NCBI GenBank assembly: GCA_900554465.1 | Contig: USHF01000006.1 | Location: 1-21,477 of the forward strand | Direction of reading: 5' to 3' | DNA length: 21,477 nucleotides | Source: an uncultured Collinsella sp. | GTDB lineage: Bacteria > Actinomycetota > Coriobacteriia > Coriobacteriales > Coriobacteriaceae | In this document: positions 1 to 8,816 of the stretch, one piece after another | Position numbering within the stretch: position 1 is the first letter of the stretch | How the letters are laid out: every line of letters starts with the position of its first letter | Made by a program: the position numbers and the translations under genes | Notes under the pieces: generated by a model | The model's input: only the letters and a program-made list of their open reading frames with translations | The model's database searches: none | Told to the model about the DNA's origin: nothing

Positions 1-3
1 CAT

Positions 4-37
4 GTCTCGTGGGCTCGGAGATGTGTATAAGAGACAG
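4..37 (+). other. Nextera transposase adapter (sequencing artefact)
   Basis: The 34 bases are identical to the Illumina Nextera read-2 transposase adapter. The last 19 bases are the Tn5 mosaic end AGATGTGTATAAGAGACAG. Translating from base 9 gives the peptide MGSEMCIRDR, a known adapter-derived peptide that contaminates protein databases. Genomic sequence starts at base 38. The three bases before the adapter are also non-genomic. Confidence 0.98.
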
Positions 38-608
38 GCCCGATAATCTGCGTTACCGACGTGATGAGCTGCGTCACGCTCTGGTTGAGCGACTGACCCA
101 GCGTATCGACATCGTTGGTGATGCGGCTGAGTACGTCTCCCTTGCTGTGGCCGTTGAAGTAACTCATCGGCACGACGGCAATCTTGGCGGCGATTTCCTT
201 GCGCATGCGGTAGCAGATCTTTTGCGTGACGCCGGTCATGAGCCAGCCCTGGACCAGGCTGCAGACAGAGCTCGCCAGATACAGGCAGAGCAAAAAGCCG
301 AGCGTCTTGGCGATCCAGTCAAAGTCAACGTCGCCGGTGCCGTTGACCTTGGCGACCAGGCCTTCGAACAGCTTGGTCGTAACCTGGCCGAGCACCTTGG
401 GTCCCACAATGTTAAAGATGACCGAGCACACGGCAAAGGCGACGGCGGCAAACACGGCAATCTTGTGCTGGCCGATATAGCCGAGCAGCTGCCTCATGGT
501 GCCCTTAAAGTCCTTGGCCTTTTCGCCGCGACGCATGCCGCCCATGCGGCCCATGGGTCCACGCTGACGGGTGGGCTTGGGAATTTGGGTCTTGGTCTCG
601 TCTGCCAT
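38..608 (-). CDS. ABC exporter half-transporter, N-terminal part (cut by contig end)
   Basis: This is the second subunit of a probable heterodimeric ABC exporter. About 190 residues are present, and the rest of the membrane domain and the ATPase domain are lost at the adapter. It starts MADETKTQIPKP, followed by a Gly/Met/Arg-rich cytoplasmic stretch. Hydrophobic segments follow at about residues 38-60 (FAAVAFAVCSVIFNIVG) and 88-110 (FLLCLYLASSVCSLV). Next comes the typical exporter coupling region, with RMRKEIAAKI, YFNGHSKGDVLSRITNDV and DTLGQSLNQ. The ATG overlaps the stop of the upstream ABC gene by one base (TAATG), and an AAGGAGG ribosome binding site lies 9 bases upstream inside that gene, which fixes the start and suggests translational coupling. 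The substrate cannot be told from sequence. Confidence 0.9.
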
Positions 609-2974
609 TAGTGCTCGCCTCCTTCCGTAACGGCTGCAATTTCTTCTTGGGTAAGCCCCAGCTCCTCGGCGGAAAGCTGCGACTGTGCGATTTCCAGGTA
701 CGCCGGGCAGCTGCGCAGTAGCTCCTCGTGCGTGCCGGTGCCCACTACGTGACCGTCGTCGAGTACGATGATCTGGTCGGCGTGCATGATGGTCGCGATG
801 CGTTGTGCCACGACCACGAGCGCGGCGTCGGTGACGTTTTTGGCCAGCTCCTCGCGCAGGCGCGCGTCGGTCTTGTAGTCAAGCGCGCTAAACGAGTCGT
901 CGAACACCACGACCTCGGGCTTTTTGGCCAGGGCGCGGGCGATGGCCAGACGCTGGCGCTGACCGCCCGAAACATTGGAGCCACCCTGGCTGATGGGGGA
1001 GTCGTAACCGCCCTCGCGCTCGGCGATAAAGTCCTCGGCCTGGGCGATGCGCGCGGCCTGGTGCATGTCATCGTCGCTTACCATGTCGCCGGCAAACTTG
1101 AGGTTGCTCTTGACAGTGCCCGAGAACAGGCGACCCTGCTGCGGGATGTAACCAATGCGGCGGCGCAGTTCGGAAAGGGTCATGTCGCGCACGTCGATGC
1201 CGTCGAGCGAAATGCTGCCGCCCGTGACGTCGTACAGGCGCGGAATCAACTGCACGAGCGTGGACTTGCCCGAGCCCGTGGAGCCAATGATGCCGAGCAT
1301 CTGACCGGCATGCGTGGTGAAGTTCACGCCGCTGATGACGTCGGCACGGGCATCGGGATACTGGAAGCTCACGTCGCGGAAGGTGAGCTCACCGCGCGGC
1401 GCGCTGGCCGCGGGCAGTTTGGGCGAGACAGGGTCGTTGATGCTCGTGGGGCAGGTGATGACCTCTTCCACGCGCTCGGCTGCGACCTCGGCACGGGGCA
1501 GAATGACCGACACCATGGTGAGGATCATAAACGCCATGACGATCTGCATGGTGTAGGAGATAAACGCCATCATGTTGCCGACCTGCATCACGCCGTCGGA
1601 CACGCCCTGCGCGCCAAACCAGACGATAAGCACGGTGATGCAGTTCATGACAAGCATCATGAGCGGCATCATAAAGCTCATGGCGCGGTTGGTGTAGAGC
1701 TGCGTGGTCATCAGGTCGAGCGAAGCCTTGTCAAAACGCTCGAGCTCATGTTCCTCGCGGTTGAACGAGCGGATGGGCATAAGGCCGTCGAGCAGCTCGC
1801 GGGCGGTAAGGTTCACGCGGTCCACAAAGCTCTGCATCTTTTTGAACTTGGGCATGGTGAGGCCCATGAGCACGCCGACAACGGCCGAAACCGCGATGAT
1901 GGCCACGGCGATGGTCCACTCCAGGCCGGTGTGGTTGGCCAGGACGCGCATAACGGCGACGATGCCCATGACGGGGGCCATCAGGCACATGCGGATAAAC
2001 AGGGTTGCGGCCATCTGGATCTGCTGAATGTCGTTGCTGCAGCGGGTGATGAGCGAGGCCTGGCTAAACTTGCCCACCTCGGCCGGCGAGAAGTGCATAA
2101 CCTTGTTGAAGGTCTCGCGGCGCAGGTCGCGGGCGATGGAGCAGGCGGTGCGCGAAGCCACGGCACCGGTCAGGATGGTGGCGACGAGCGAGATCAGGCA
2201 CAGACCAAACATCGTGGTCGCCATGCGGCCCAGGTAGGCGTTCTGCACGTCGGCGGGGTCGATGCCCTGCGCCTTGTACTCGTCTTGCACATAGCTCACG
2301 GCGCGTTGGGTCACGATGGAGCCCGACATGGAGCCCATTTTATCCGCCATTTCGTTGGCGCCCTCGACGAGCTTGCTTTGGTCTACCAGACCGCCCTCGA
2401 CACCCAGGCGCAGGCTCTTCATGGTGATCTTACCGCCGTCGGCATCAATCTGCTTTTGCATGTTCTGCGCCGCTGCGGCCTTCTGCTGCATCTCGGCGAG
2501 CTGCTCGGGCGTCATCGCCGCCATCTGCTCGGGGGTGGGCATGGCCTGGGCGGCGTCGCTGTCTTTTTCGCCGGACGTGCCGGTCATGTCGCCCATGGAG
2601 TCGGCGTCAATGCCCTGGTTGAACGAAAGTACGACAGTCTCGGGCAGGCTCATAATGTCGGCAATCTTGCCTCCATCGGCACGCTCTTCCTCGGTGCCCT
2701 TGTACGCTCGAATGCCGTTTTTGCCAGCCTTGCTAAACACGGCCTCCACAGCCTTGGCGTCCTTGGCGCTCATAAAGAGTTCGAGGTCGTCGAGCGATTC
2801 GGCGCGAATGGTGTCGGGCACGGGCGAGGCAATACCGCCTTGCTGCACGCCCACGTCGACGATGTCGCTCATATAGGTAGGCAGCGCCAGATCGGCGTTG
2901 CAGCTGATTACGATGAGTACGATAGCTGCGAGTAGTGCCAGGATATGCTTTTTAAAGAGCTTGAGAATCCTCAC
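608..2974 (-). CDS. ABC exporter half-transporter, permease-ATPase (degenerate-site subunit)
   Basis: This 788-residue protein has TM1 at about 10-30, an unusually large extracytoplasmic segment at about 35-250 rich in Gln, Met and Ala, then the remaining membrane helices and a C-terminal ATPase domain. The Walker A motif is GSTGSGKS (564-571) and the signature is VSGGQ (668-672). Walker B reads VVVFDDSFSALD, so the catalytic Glu position is Asp (693), and the H-loop is AQRIATI with Gln (724) in place of His. Both changes are typical of the degenerate subunit of heterodimeric exporters, so I infer pairing with the downstream gene. The start is a GTG at 2974 that overlaps the MarR stop (GTGA) and has AGGAGA about 8 bases upstream. 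The open frame extends to 3193, but that extension is antisense-like sequence within the MarR gene. Likely role: drug or lipid export under MarR control. Confidence 0.92.
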   Translation of the reverse strand: MRILKLFKKHILALLAAIVLIVISCNADLALPTYMSDIVDVGVQQGGIASPVPDTIRAESLDDLELFMSAKDAKAVEAVFSKAGKNGIRAYKGTEEERADGGKIADIMSLPETVVLSFNQGIDADSMGDMTGTSGEKDSDAAQAMPTPEQMAAMTPEQLAEMQQKAAAAQNMQKQIDADGGKITMKSLRLGVEGGLVDQSKLVEGANEMADKMGSMSGSIVTQRAVSYVQDEYKAQGIDPADVQNAYLGRMATTMFGLCLISLVATILTGAVASRTACSIARDLRRETFNKVMHFSPAEVGKFSQASLITRCSNDIQQIQMAATLFIRMCLMAPVMGIVAVMRVLANHTGLEWTIAVAIIAVSAVVGVLMGLTMPKFKKMQSFVDRVNLTARELLDGLMPIRSFNREEHELERFDKASLDLMTTQLYTNRAMSFMMPLMMLVMNCITVLIVWFGAQGVSDGVMQVGNMMAFISYTMQIVMAFMILTMVSVILPRAEVAAERVEEVITCPTSINDPVSPKLPAASAPRGELTFRDVSFQYPDARADVISGVNFTTHAGQMLGIIGSTGSGKSTLVQLIPRLYDVTGGSISLDGIDVRDMTLSELRRRIGYIPQQGRLFSGTVKSNLKFAGDMVSDDDMHQAARIAQAEDFIAEREGGYDSPISQGGSNVSGGQRQRLAIARALAKKPEVVVFDDSFSALDYKTDARLREELAKNVTDAALVVVAQRIATIMHADQIIVLDDGHVVGTGTHEELLRSCPAYLEIAQSQLSAEELGLTQEEIAAVTEGGEH

Positions 2975-3420
2975 TCGGCATCTCTCCTTTCTTGATTGCG
3001 GTCGATAATTTCGTTGGCACGTCTTAGAAGGCGCACCATCTCTTGGGTATCTGTTTCGCCGAGCTGCTCGAGGAAGGCCGCGGTGCGGTCCTCGAATTCC
3101 CGGCGTTTGATTTCGATGACCTGGAATCCCTTGTCGGTCACCGTGACGTGTACGCGACGACGGTCGGTCTTTGAGTGCTCGCGCTCGACCCAACCCTTGG
3201 CCTCGAGGGCGCGCAGGATATTGGCGATACGGGCGCTCGAAACCCAGGCACGATCGGCGAGTTCGCTCGGTGTGAGTGAGCCGCCGGCGCGCATGAGGGC
3301 GCGCATGACGGCCATCTCGCCGCCGAGAGCTTTGTCCGCAAAGCGCGAAATTCGCTGATGCATGCTGCCAAACGCAGTTAAGAGCTGACGCCCAAGCTCA
3401 TGGAAATCGGTATCTTCCAT
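2971..3420 (-). CDS. MarR-family transcriptional regulator
   Basis: This 149-residue winged-helix regulator has the layout expected for MarR proteins: N-terminal dimerisation helix, HTH (SLTPSELADRAWVSSARIANILRALEAKG, residues about 49-77), then wing region VEREHSKTDRRRVHVTVTDKG, where the DRR...V.T..G pattern is the family hallmark. It is the first gene of the operon with the two ABC exporter subunits and overlaps the next gene by four bases. MarR proteins next to exporters usually repress their own operon and release it on binding a small lipophilic ligand; that role is inferred here. The start ATG at 3420 is preceded only by a weak AGGGG about 6 bases away. A leftward promoter and an inverted repeat lie just upstream. 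Confidence 0.93.
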   Translation of the reverse strand: MEDTDFHELGRQLLTAFGSMHQRISRFADKALGGEMAVMRALMRAGGSLTPSELADRAWVSSARIANILRALEAKGWVEREHSKTDRRRVHVTVTDKGFQVIEIKRREFEDRTAAFLEQLGETDTQEMVRLLRRANEIIDRNQERRDAE

Positions 3421-3479
3421 CGAAAACCCCTAACACTAGAAACTATTTCCGGTGAAAGATGATACCCTTGCACGCGCAC

Positions 3480-3509
3480 CCTATACGGTAGATTTTTGGG
3501 TCATGCCTA
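3480..3509 (-). promoter_or_regulatory. Candidate promoter of the MarR-ABC operon
   Basis: Read on the minus strand, TAGGCA (3509-3504) and TATAGG (3485-3480) lie 18 bases apart, a reasonable sigma-70-type pair about 60 bases upstream of the MarR start. Each box has about 4 of 6 consensus bases, so the call is tentative. Confidence 0.4.
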
Positions 3510-3526
3510 GAAAACAATCTTTAGGC
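3505..3526. promoter_or_regulatory. Imperfect inverted repeat, possible MarR operator
   Basis: GCCTAG and TTAGGC flank a 10-base spacer, giving a 22-base imperfect palindrome of the size bound by MarR dimers. It overlaps the -35 box of the candidate leftward promoter, which would suit autorepression. A related CTAGAAA string recurs at 3436-3442. Binding is inferred only. Confidence 0.35.
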
Positions 3527-3691
3527 GACCTCCGTACACCGTCGGTATCAGCAAAGTTAGGGGTAGATCTCTGGGCATGTCCCAAAAAAAATACCTGGTT
3601 GCTAGGTAATATAAAGAGCGTATAAAGAATTAAAATAATTCAATAATTGTAGCGTTTCAAAGAACTATTATGCACGCGGTTAGGCGAGGGG

Positions 3692-3725
3692 TTGTCACCA
3701 CCATGACGACTGGGACTCATATAAT
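3692..3725 (+). promoter_or_regulatory. Weak candidate promoter for the SDR gene
   Basis: A perfect TATAAT (3720-3725) lies 61 bases upstream of the SDR start. The nearest -35-like box is TTGTCA (3692-3697), but the 22-base spacer is too long for a standard promoter. Either an activator is used or the -35 is degenerate. Confidence 0.35.
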
Positions 3726-3786
3726 CGCCACGTGCGATGCTCCAACTTCCCGCGAGGAGACACCTTATATAAAGGGGGATGGAGTC

Positions 3787-4536
3787 ATGGCATTTGACTT
3801 CACGGGCAAGACCGCGATTGTCACGGGCGGCACTCAGGGCATTGGCCTCGAGATCGCCAAGGGCATCGTCGCGGGCGGCGGACATGTCGCGCTCATCGCA
3901 AGGAACGCTGCTAAGGGCGAGGCCGCGGTGGCCGAGCTTGGCGAGGGCAACAAGTTCTATCAGCTCGATGTCGCCGATGCACCCAAGGCGCGCGAGACTG
4001 TCGAGCAGATTTTTACGGACCTGCCGCAAACCAACATCCTGATCAACTGCGCTGGCGTCATCAGCACCAAGAAGTTCGATGAGATCGATGACACCGAGTG
4101 GCGTCGCACCATCGACATCAACCTCAACGGCACCTTTACCATGATGAACGCCGTGTACCCGCACTTTAAGGCGGCCCATGCCGGCACTATCGTCAACGTG
4201 AGTTCCGTTGCTGGCAAGATCGGCGGTGGCCTGCTCGGCACCGCGGCCTACGCGAGCTCCAAGGCCGGTGTTAACGGTCTAACCAAGGCAGTCGCCAAGG
4301 AAGGCGGCAAGTTTGGCGTTCGCTGCAACGCCGTGTGCCCGTCGCTCACCCTTACTGATATGACCTCGATTCTCTCTGACGAGAACTCTCAGCGCATCAT
4401 CAACGGTATTCCTCTGGGCCGCGCCGCCCAGGCCAGCGAGCCTGCGCAGATGGTGCTGTTCTTCGCTTCCGATCTCGCCAGCTTCGTGAACGGCGAGATC
4501 GGTGACTGCGACGGCGGCATCGTCCTGGACGGGTAA
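3787..4536 (+). CDS. Short-chain dehydrogenase/reductase (SDR)
   Basis: This 249-residue NAD(P)-dependent oxidoreductase has a classical SDR layout. The cofactor loop is TGGTQGIG (13-20), the stabilising motif INCAG lies at 86-90, and the catalytic set is Asn114 (NLNGTF), Ser139/140 (NVSS), Tyr155 and Lys159 (YASSK). The C-terminus has the usual GRAAQASEPAQMVLFFASD pattern and ends with a glycine-rich tail. The start is the ATG at 3787 with AGGGGG eight bases upstream. An in-frame upstream extension to 3670 has no ribosome binding site. The next gene is a KdgT-type permease, so the dehydrogenase may act on a hexonate, keto-deoxy-gluconate or related sugar acid (KduD-like). That substrate is inferred from the neighbour only. 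A terminator separates the two genes. Confidence 0.92.
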   Translation: MAFDFTGKTAIVTGGTQGIGLEIAKGIVAGGGHVALIARNAAKGEAAVAELGEGNKFYQLDVADAPKARETVEQIFTDLPQTNILINCAGVISTKKFDEIDDTEWRRTIDINLNGTFTMMNAVYPHFKAAHAGTIVNVSSVAGKIGGGLLGTAAYASSKAGVNGLTKAVAKEGGKFGVRCNAVCPSLTLTDMTSILSDENSQRIINGIPLGRAAQASEPAQMVLFFASDLASFVNGEIGDCDGGIVLDG

Positions 4537-4555
4537 TACCCCGCGACGATTATTC

Positions 4556-4595
4556 GGCGACGGCTCCTGCGACTCGGGACCGTCGCCTTCTTTCT
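4556..4595 (+). terminator. Rho-independent terminator after the SDR gene
   Basis: GGCGACGG (4556-4563) pairs with CCGTCGCC (4580-4587), with extra TCC/GGA pairing inside the loop, followed by TTCTTTCT. It lies 20 bases after the stop. Confidence 0.75.
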
Positions 4596-4644
4596 GACAT
4601 AGGCGCGTGCGGCTACGATTCGCATGCATCCAAAGGAGATATAT

Positions 4645-5661
4645 ATGAGTGAATCGACTGCGGTGGAGGCGCCGGCGGCAAAGGAGCCGTTCTTTAAGAT
4701 GTCCTCCATCCCGGGTGCCAATATTTTGGTGCCGCTTTTGCTGGGCTGCCTGCTCAACACGCTATTCCCTGACCTGTTCAAAACGCTCGGCAGCTTTACG
4801 CTTGGCATGACCCAGCAGGGCGCTGGCCCGCTCGTGGGCGCTTTTTTGCTCATCGTCGGTACGACGATTTCGTTTAAGAGCGCTCCTGCCGCCGCTGCCC
4901 GCGGCGCCATCATCATCGCCGTCAAGCAGATCGTGGTCGTTGCCATGTCGCTGCTCATCCTTTATGTGTTCAACGACAACTTGTTTGGCATCTCTGCCAT
5001 GGTGATGCTGGCGGCTTGCACCGGCGCCAACAACGCTATGTACGCTGGGCTGATGGGTACCATGGGCAACGAGGCTGAGCGTGGCGCTGTCGCCATCACC
5101 ACGCTGGTTGTCGGCCCTCCGGTCACGATGATCGTGCTCGGCGCTGCCGGCCAGGCCCCGATCGGCTGGTCGCTCGTGGGCGCCATTCTGCCGATCGTCG
5201 TCGGCATTATTCTGGGTAACCTGTTCCCCAGCTTTAAGAAGATGATGGCACCGGCACTTTCCGCCATCATCGTGCTCGTCTTCTTTGCCATGGGCTCGAC
5301 CATGACTTTTGGTCAGCTTATCAACGGCGGTCTTCCCGGCATCCTGCTCGGCGTGATCTGCTCGGTGATCTTTGCAATTCCCGTCATCGCGGTCGATAAG
5401 CTCACGGGCGGTACGGGTGTCGCAGGTGCGGCCATTTCGAGCTGCGCCGGAGCCAATGTGGCCACGCCTGCTGCCATGGCAAGCGTCAACGAGGCCATGT
5501 ACGGCGGCGCGGTGCTCGCGACGGCCACGGCACAGGTTGCTGCCTGCGCAATCGTTACGGCTATTTTGACCCCGCTGGTCACCAGCTGGTGCTACAAGCA
5601 TTTTGAGGGCCAGCAGAGCAACGGCAAGGCAACGACCGACAAGGCCTCCGCAGCCGCCTAA
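4645..5661 (+). CDS. kdgT: 2-keto-3-deoxygluconate permease, KdgT family
   Basis: This 338-residue integral membrane protein is almost entirely hydrophobic, with about ten segments. It matches KdgT of E. coli in order and motifs: SIPGANILVPLLLGCLLNTL near the start, a Thr/Gly-rich LAACTGANNAMYAGLMGTMG block, GPPVTMIVLGAAG, VGAILPIVVGIILGNLFP, then VDKLTGGTGVAGAAISSCAGANVATPAA. The family imports 2-keto-3-deoxygluconate by proton symport for pectin or uronate breakdown. The ATG at 4645 has AAGGAG six bases upstream. An in-frame ATG at 4624 lies before that site and is rejected. The rest of the KDG pathway (kinase, aldolase) is not in the window. Its immediate partner is the SDR gene, although a terminator lies between them. 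The substrate is inferred from family membership. Confidence 0.9.
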   Translation: MSESTAVEAPAAKEPFFKMSSIPGANILVPLLLGCLLNTLFPDLFKTLGSFTLGMTQQGAGPLVGAFLLIVGTTISFKSAPAAAARGAIIIAVKQIVVVAMSLLILYVFNDNLFGISAMVMLAACTGANNAMYAGLMGTMGNEAERGAVAITTLVVGPPVTMIVLGAAGQAPIGWSLVGAILPIVVGIILGNLFPSFKKMMAPALSAIIVLVFFAMGSTMTFGQLINGGLPGILLGVICSVIFAIPVIAVDKLTGGTGVAGAAISSCAGANVATPAAMASVNEAMYGGAVLATATAQVAACAIVTAILTPLVTSWCYKHFEGQQSNGKATTDKASAAA

Positions 5662-5700
5662 TGCCAAACGGTAATCAAAGCTAAAAACTAGCTACGCCAC

Positions 5701-5732
5701 AGGGCGGCCACGGGGGATCCCGTGGCCGCCCT
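5701..5732. terminator. Strong hairpin after kdgT, likely terminator
   Basis: A perfect 14-base stem (5701-5714 with 5719-5732) has a GGAT loop. The tract after it, GCAGTTTCTGT, is only moderately T-rich, so termination could be weak or the hairpin may protect the mRNA 3' end. Confidence 0.7.
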
Positions 5733-5870
5733 GCAGTTTCTGTAGGGTCTTTGGGACACTTTACCCTGATAAAGCTGGCATAACAGCTAGAGTGAACGTC
5801 GTACAAAGGCAAGGAAAAAACCAAACAAATCGGTGAACGGTAGTTGTTCGCGCTCGCATTTCCTGCGGAT

Positions 5871-5897
5871 TTGTTAAAAACGCCATAATGGTATAAA
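5871..5897 (+). promoter_or_regulatory. Candidate pflB promoter
   Basis: TTGTTA (5871-5876) and TATAAA (5892-5897) are 15 bases apart in a locally AT-rich stretch. The spacing is short, so the call is weak. Confidence 0.35.
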
Positions 5898-5935
5898 AAA
5901 AGAAACATATAACAGCACTGATGAAGGGGGTAGCT

Positions 5936-5959
5936 ATGTTATCCTTCTCAAACGGGTGA
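5936..5959 (+). CDS. Possible seven-codon leader peptide (MLSFSNG)
   Basis: An ATG with AGGGGG upstream opens a frame of only seven codons before TGA, inside the presumed pflB leader. No repeated regulatory codon is present, so classical amino-acid attenuation is not supported. Such short frames arise by chance. Confidence 0.15.
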   Translation: MLSFSNG

Positions 5960-5990
5960 AATCTTGGGTTTTGGGTTGCAGTTCCAAGGT

Positions 5991-6006
5991 GGACAAACGT
6001 TTTTCC
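5991..6006. promoter_or_regulatory. 16-base palindrome in the pflB leader
   Basis: GGACAAACGTTTTTCC is an inverted repeat with one mismatched pair, centred on AAACGTTT. The reverse complement shares AAAACGTTTG with the operator-like repeats upstream of the GH32-PTS operon, so a LacI-family protein may bind here. This is inferred. Confidence 0.35.
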
Positions 6007-6104
6007 CTGTACCAACGTGTGGTGAAGAACGGAAGAAGCCGGTAGTGCAAGCCGATAATTCAAGAATTCAATAAGCAGCGGTGTGAGAGAGCGCCGCATT
6101 ACAC

Positions 6105-6124
6105 GTAACTAGGAGCGTGGTTAC
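6105..6124 (+). promoter_or_regulatory. Hairpin presenting the pflB ribosome binding site
   Basis: GTAAC (6105-6109) pairs with GTTAC (6120-6124), placing AGGAG (6111-6115) in the loop. The linear spacing from AGGAG to the ATG is 12 bases, longer than usual. Folding could shorten the effective distance or gate initiation. Confidence 0.35.
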
Positions 6125-6127
6125 ACA

Positions 6128-8179
<2,052 letters not shown>

Positions 8180-8180
8180 C

Positions 8181-8205
8181 TATTGTTAGTGCTATACTAA
8201 CAATA
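8181..8205. repeat. Perfect stem-loop between the two PFL genes (first)
   Basis: A ten-base stem, TATTGTTAGT (8181-8190) with ACTAACAATA (8196-8205), has a GCTAT loop and begins two bases after the pflB stop. The AU-rich stem lacks a T tract, so an mRNA-stability or DNA-binding role is more likely than termination. Confidence 0.75.
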
Positions 8206-8221
8206 ACGATTACTGATTAGC

Positions 8222-8241
8222 GCGCCGGTTTCGGCCGGCGC
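8222..8241. repeat. GC-rich stem-loop between the two PFL genes (second)
   Basis: GCGCCGG (8222-8228) pairs with CCGGCGC (8235-8241) around a TTTCGG loop. It is followed by CTATCAATC, not a T run. It sits 10 bases before the AAGGAG of the small gene, so it may tune expression of the small subunit relative to the large one. Confidence 0.65.
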
Positions 8242-8264
8242 CTATCAATCGAAGGAGACACATT

Positions 8265-8516
8265 ATGAAGGTTTCTGAAGTTTCCGAGACTCAGGCCGAT
8301 AACCTGGTCCACATGCTCGACGCTTACGCCGAGAAGGGCGGCCACCACCTGAACATCAACGTCTTCAACCGTGAGACGCTGCTCGACGCTCAGGCTCACC
8401 CCGAGAAGTACCCGCAGCTGACCATCCGCGTTTCCGGCTATGCCGTGAACTTCCACACGCTCACCAAGGAGCAGCAGGACGAGGTCATTGCGCGTACCTT
8501 CCACAACAAGTTCTAA
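8265..8516 (+). CDS. grcA: Autonomous glycyl-radical subunit of pyruvate formate-lyase
   Basis: This 83-residue protein corresponds to the C-terminal domain of full-length PFL. It contains HHLNINVFNRETLLDA, PEKYPQLTIRVSGYAVNF and LTKEQQDEVIARTF, close to the end of E. coli PflB. The radical glycine is Gly58 in RVSGYA. It has its own ATG and a strong AAGGAG seven bases upstream, so it is a designed gene and not a frameshift remnant. E. coli GrcA (YfiD, 127 residues) is a spare part that rescues oxygen-cleaved PFL. Here the protein lacks the extra N-terminus and appears to be the only radical domain for the adjacent large subunit. It acts in the cytoplasm after hydrogen abstraction by PflA. Some residues before position 25 replace the linker seen in fused PFL. 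The nested palindrome at 8544-8663 follows. Confidence 0.95.
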   Translation: MKVSEVSETQADNLVHMLDAYAEKGGHHLNINVFNRETLLDAQAHPEKYPQLTIRVSGYAVNFHTLTKEQQDEVIARTFHNKF

Positions 8517-8543
8517 AGGGGTTTAACTCCCGCAGGATCGCCG

Positions 8544-8663
8544 GGCCGTCTTGGGTTACTTTCCAAAACGTCCTCGGACATGCAAAGGGCTCCGCTGCGC
8601 GCTTCGCGCGGCGGAGCCCTTTGCGTCCTGCGGAATATTTTGGAAAGTAACCCAAAACCGGCC
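8544..8663. repeat. Nested palindrome element 1
   Basis: Outer arms of 18 bases (8551-8568 and 8638-8655) are perfectly complementary, with further GGCCG/CGGCC pairing outside. They enclose 69 bases. Within them a 67-base block (8569-8635) carries a second hairpin: 8582-8595 pairs with 8611-8624, around a CGCGC-TTC-GCGCG tip. The same block occurs at 18178-18244 on the other strand. It may act as the terminator of the pfl operon, but the outer structure is much larger than a normal terminator. Confidence 0.9.
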
Positions 8664-8757
8664 ATGTGGGGTCCTTTGGAGTCACCCTTTAGGCGGAACT
8701 CTCCTAATTATTTGGATGAGTCGTTTACTTACTTGTACTGTTACCGTCTTCCCGCTC

Positions 8758-8785
8758 TTGTTGGGGTATGCTTTGTTCGTATGTA
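8758..8785 (+). promoter_or_regulatory. Candidate promoter of the LacI-family gene
   Basis: TTGTTG (8758-8763) and TATGTA (8780-8785) lie 16 bases apart. The -10 overlaps the operator-like site at 8782-8797, as expected of an autoregulated repressor. Between 8664 and 8757 I see no other feature. Confidence 0.35.
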
Positions 8786-8797
8786 AACGTATGACAT
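8782..8797 (+). promoter_or_regulatory. Operator-like site upstream of the LacI-family gene
   Basis: TGTAAACGTATGACAT matches the GH32 operon repeats (TGAAAACGTTTGACAT) at 14 of 16 positions. It lies 19 bases before the regulator start. Confidence 0.55.
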
Positions 8798-8816
8798 GTT
8801 GATGGGGGAGGGTGCT

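Larger units (their letters stand above)
3421..3786. other. Divergent intergenic region between MarR and SDR genes
   Basis: These 366 non-coding bases are AT-rich compared with the genes. They hold the leftward promoter and repeat listed separately, a second inverted repeat TACCT/AGGTA (3592-3608), and a rightward TATAAT at 3720-3725. I see no convincing small gene. The open frame upstream of 3787 lacks a ribosome binding site and a protein-like sequence. Confidence 0.6.
5733..6127. other. Long non-coding region and leader upstream of pflB
   Basis: About 395 bases lie between the kdgT hairpin and the pflB start. They hold a candidate promoter (5871-5897), a seven-codon candidate leader ORF, a near-perfect 16-base palindrome (5991-6006), and a hairpin with the ribosome binding site in its loop. 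If the promoter is right, the leader is about 220 nucleotides, long enough for post-transcriptional control. I do not recognise a known riboswitch. Confidence 0.55.

Noticed and set aside
728..2935. A 735-codon open frame on the plus strand
   Set aside because: It lies antisense to the ABC exporter gene. The translation is rich in His, Asp and Gly without domain signals, a typical shadow in GC-rich DNA.
3566..3589. GGGCATGTCCC followed by eight A as a terminator
   Set aside because: The stem is only three base pairs, and the A run lies on the wrong side for either direction of transcription.
5861..5869. TCCTGCGGA upstream of pflB as a fourth palindrome element
   Set aside because: Only nine bases match the element linker and no complementary arms flank it; chance is sufficient.
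8182..8204. Rex redox-repressor site between the PFL genes
   Set aside because: The halves TTGTTA and TAACAA resemble Rex sites, but nine bases lie between them rather than about six, and the position is inside the operon. An RNA hairpin explains it better.
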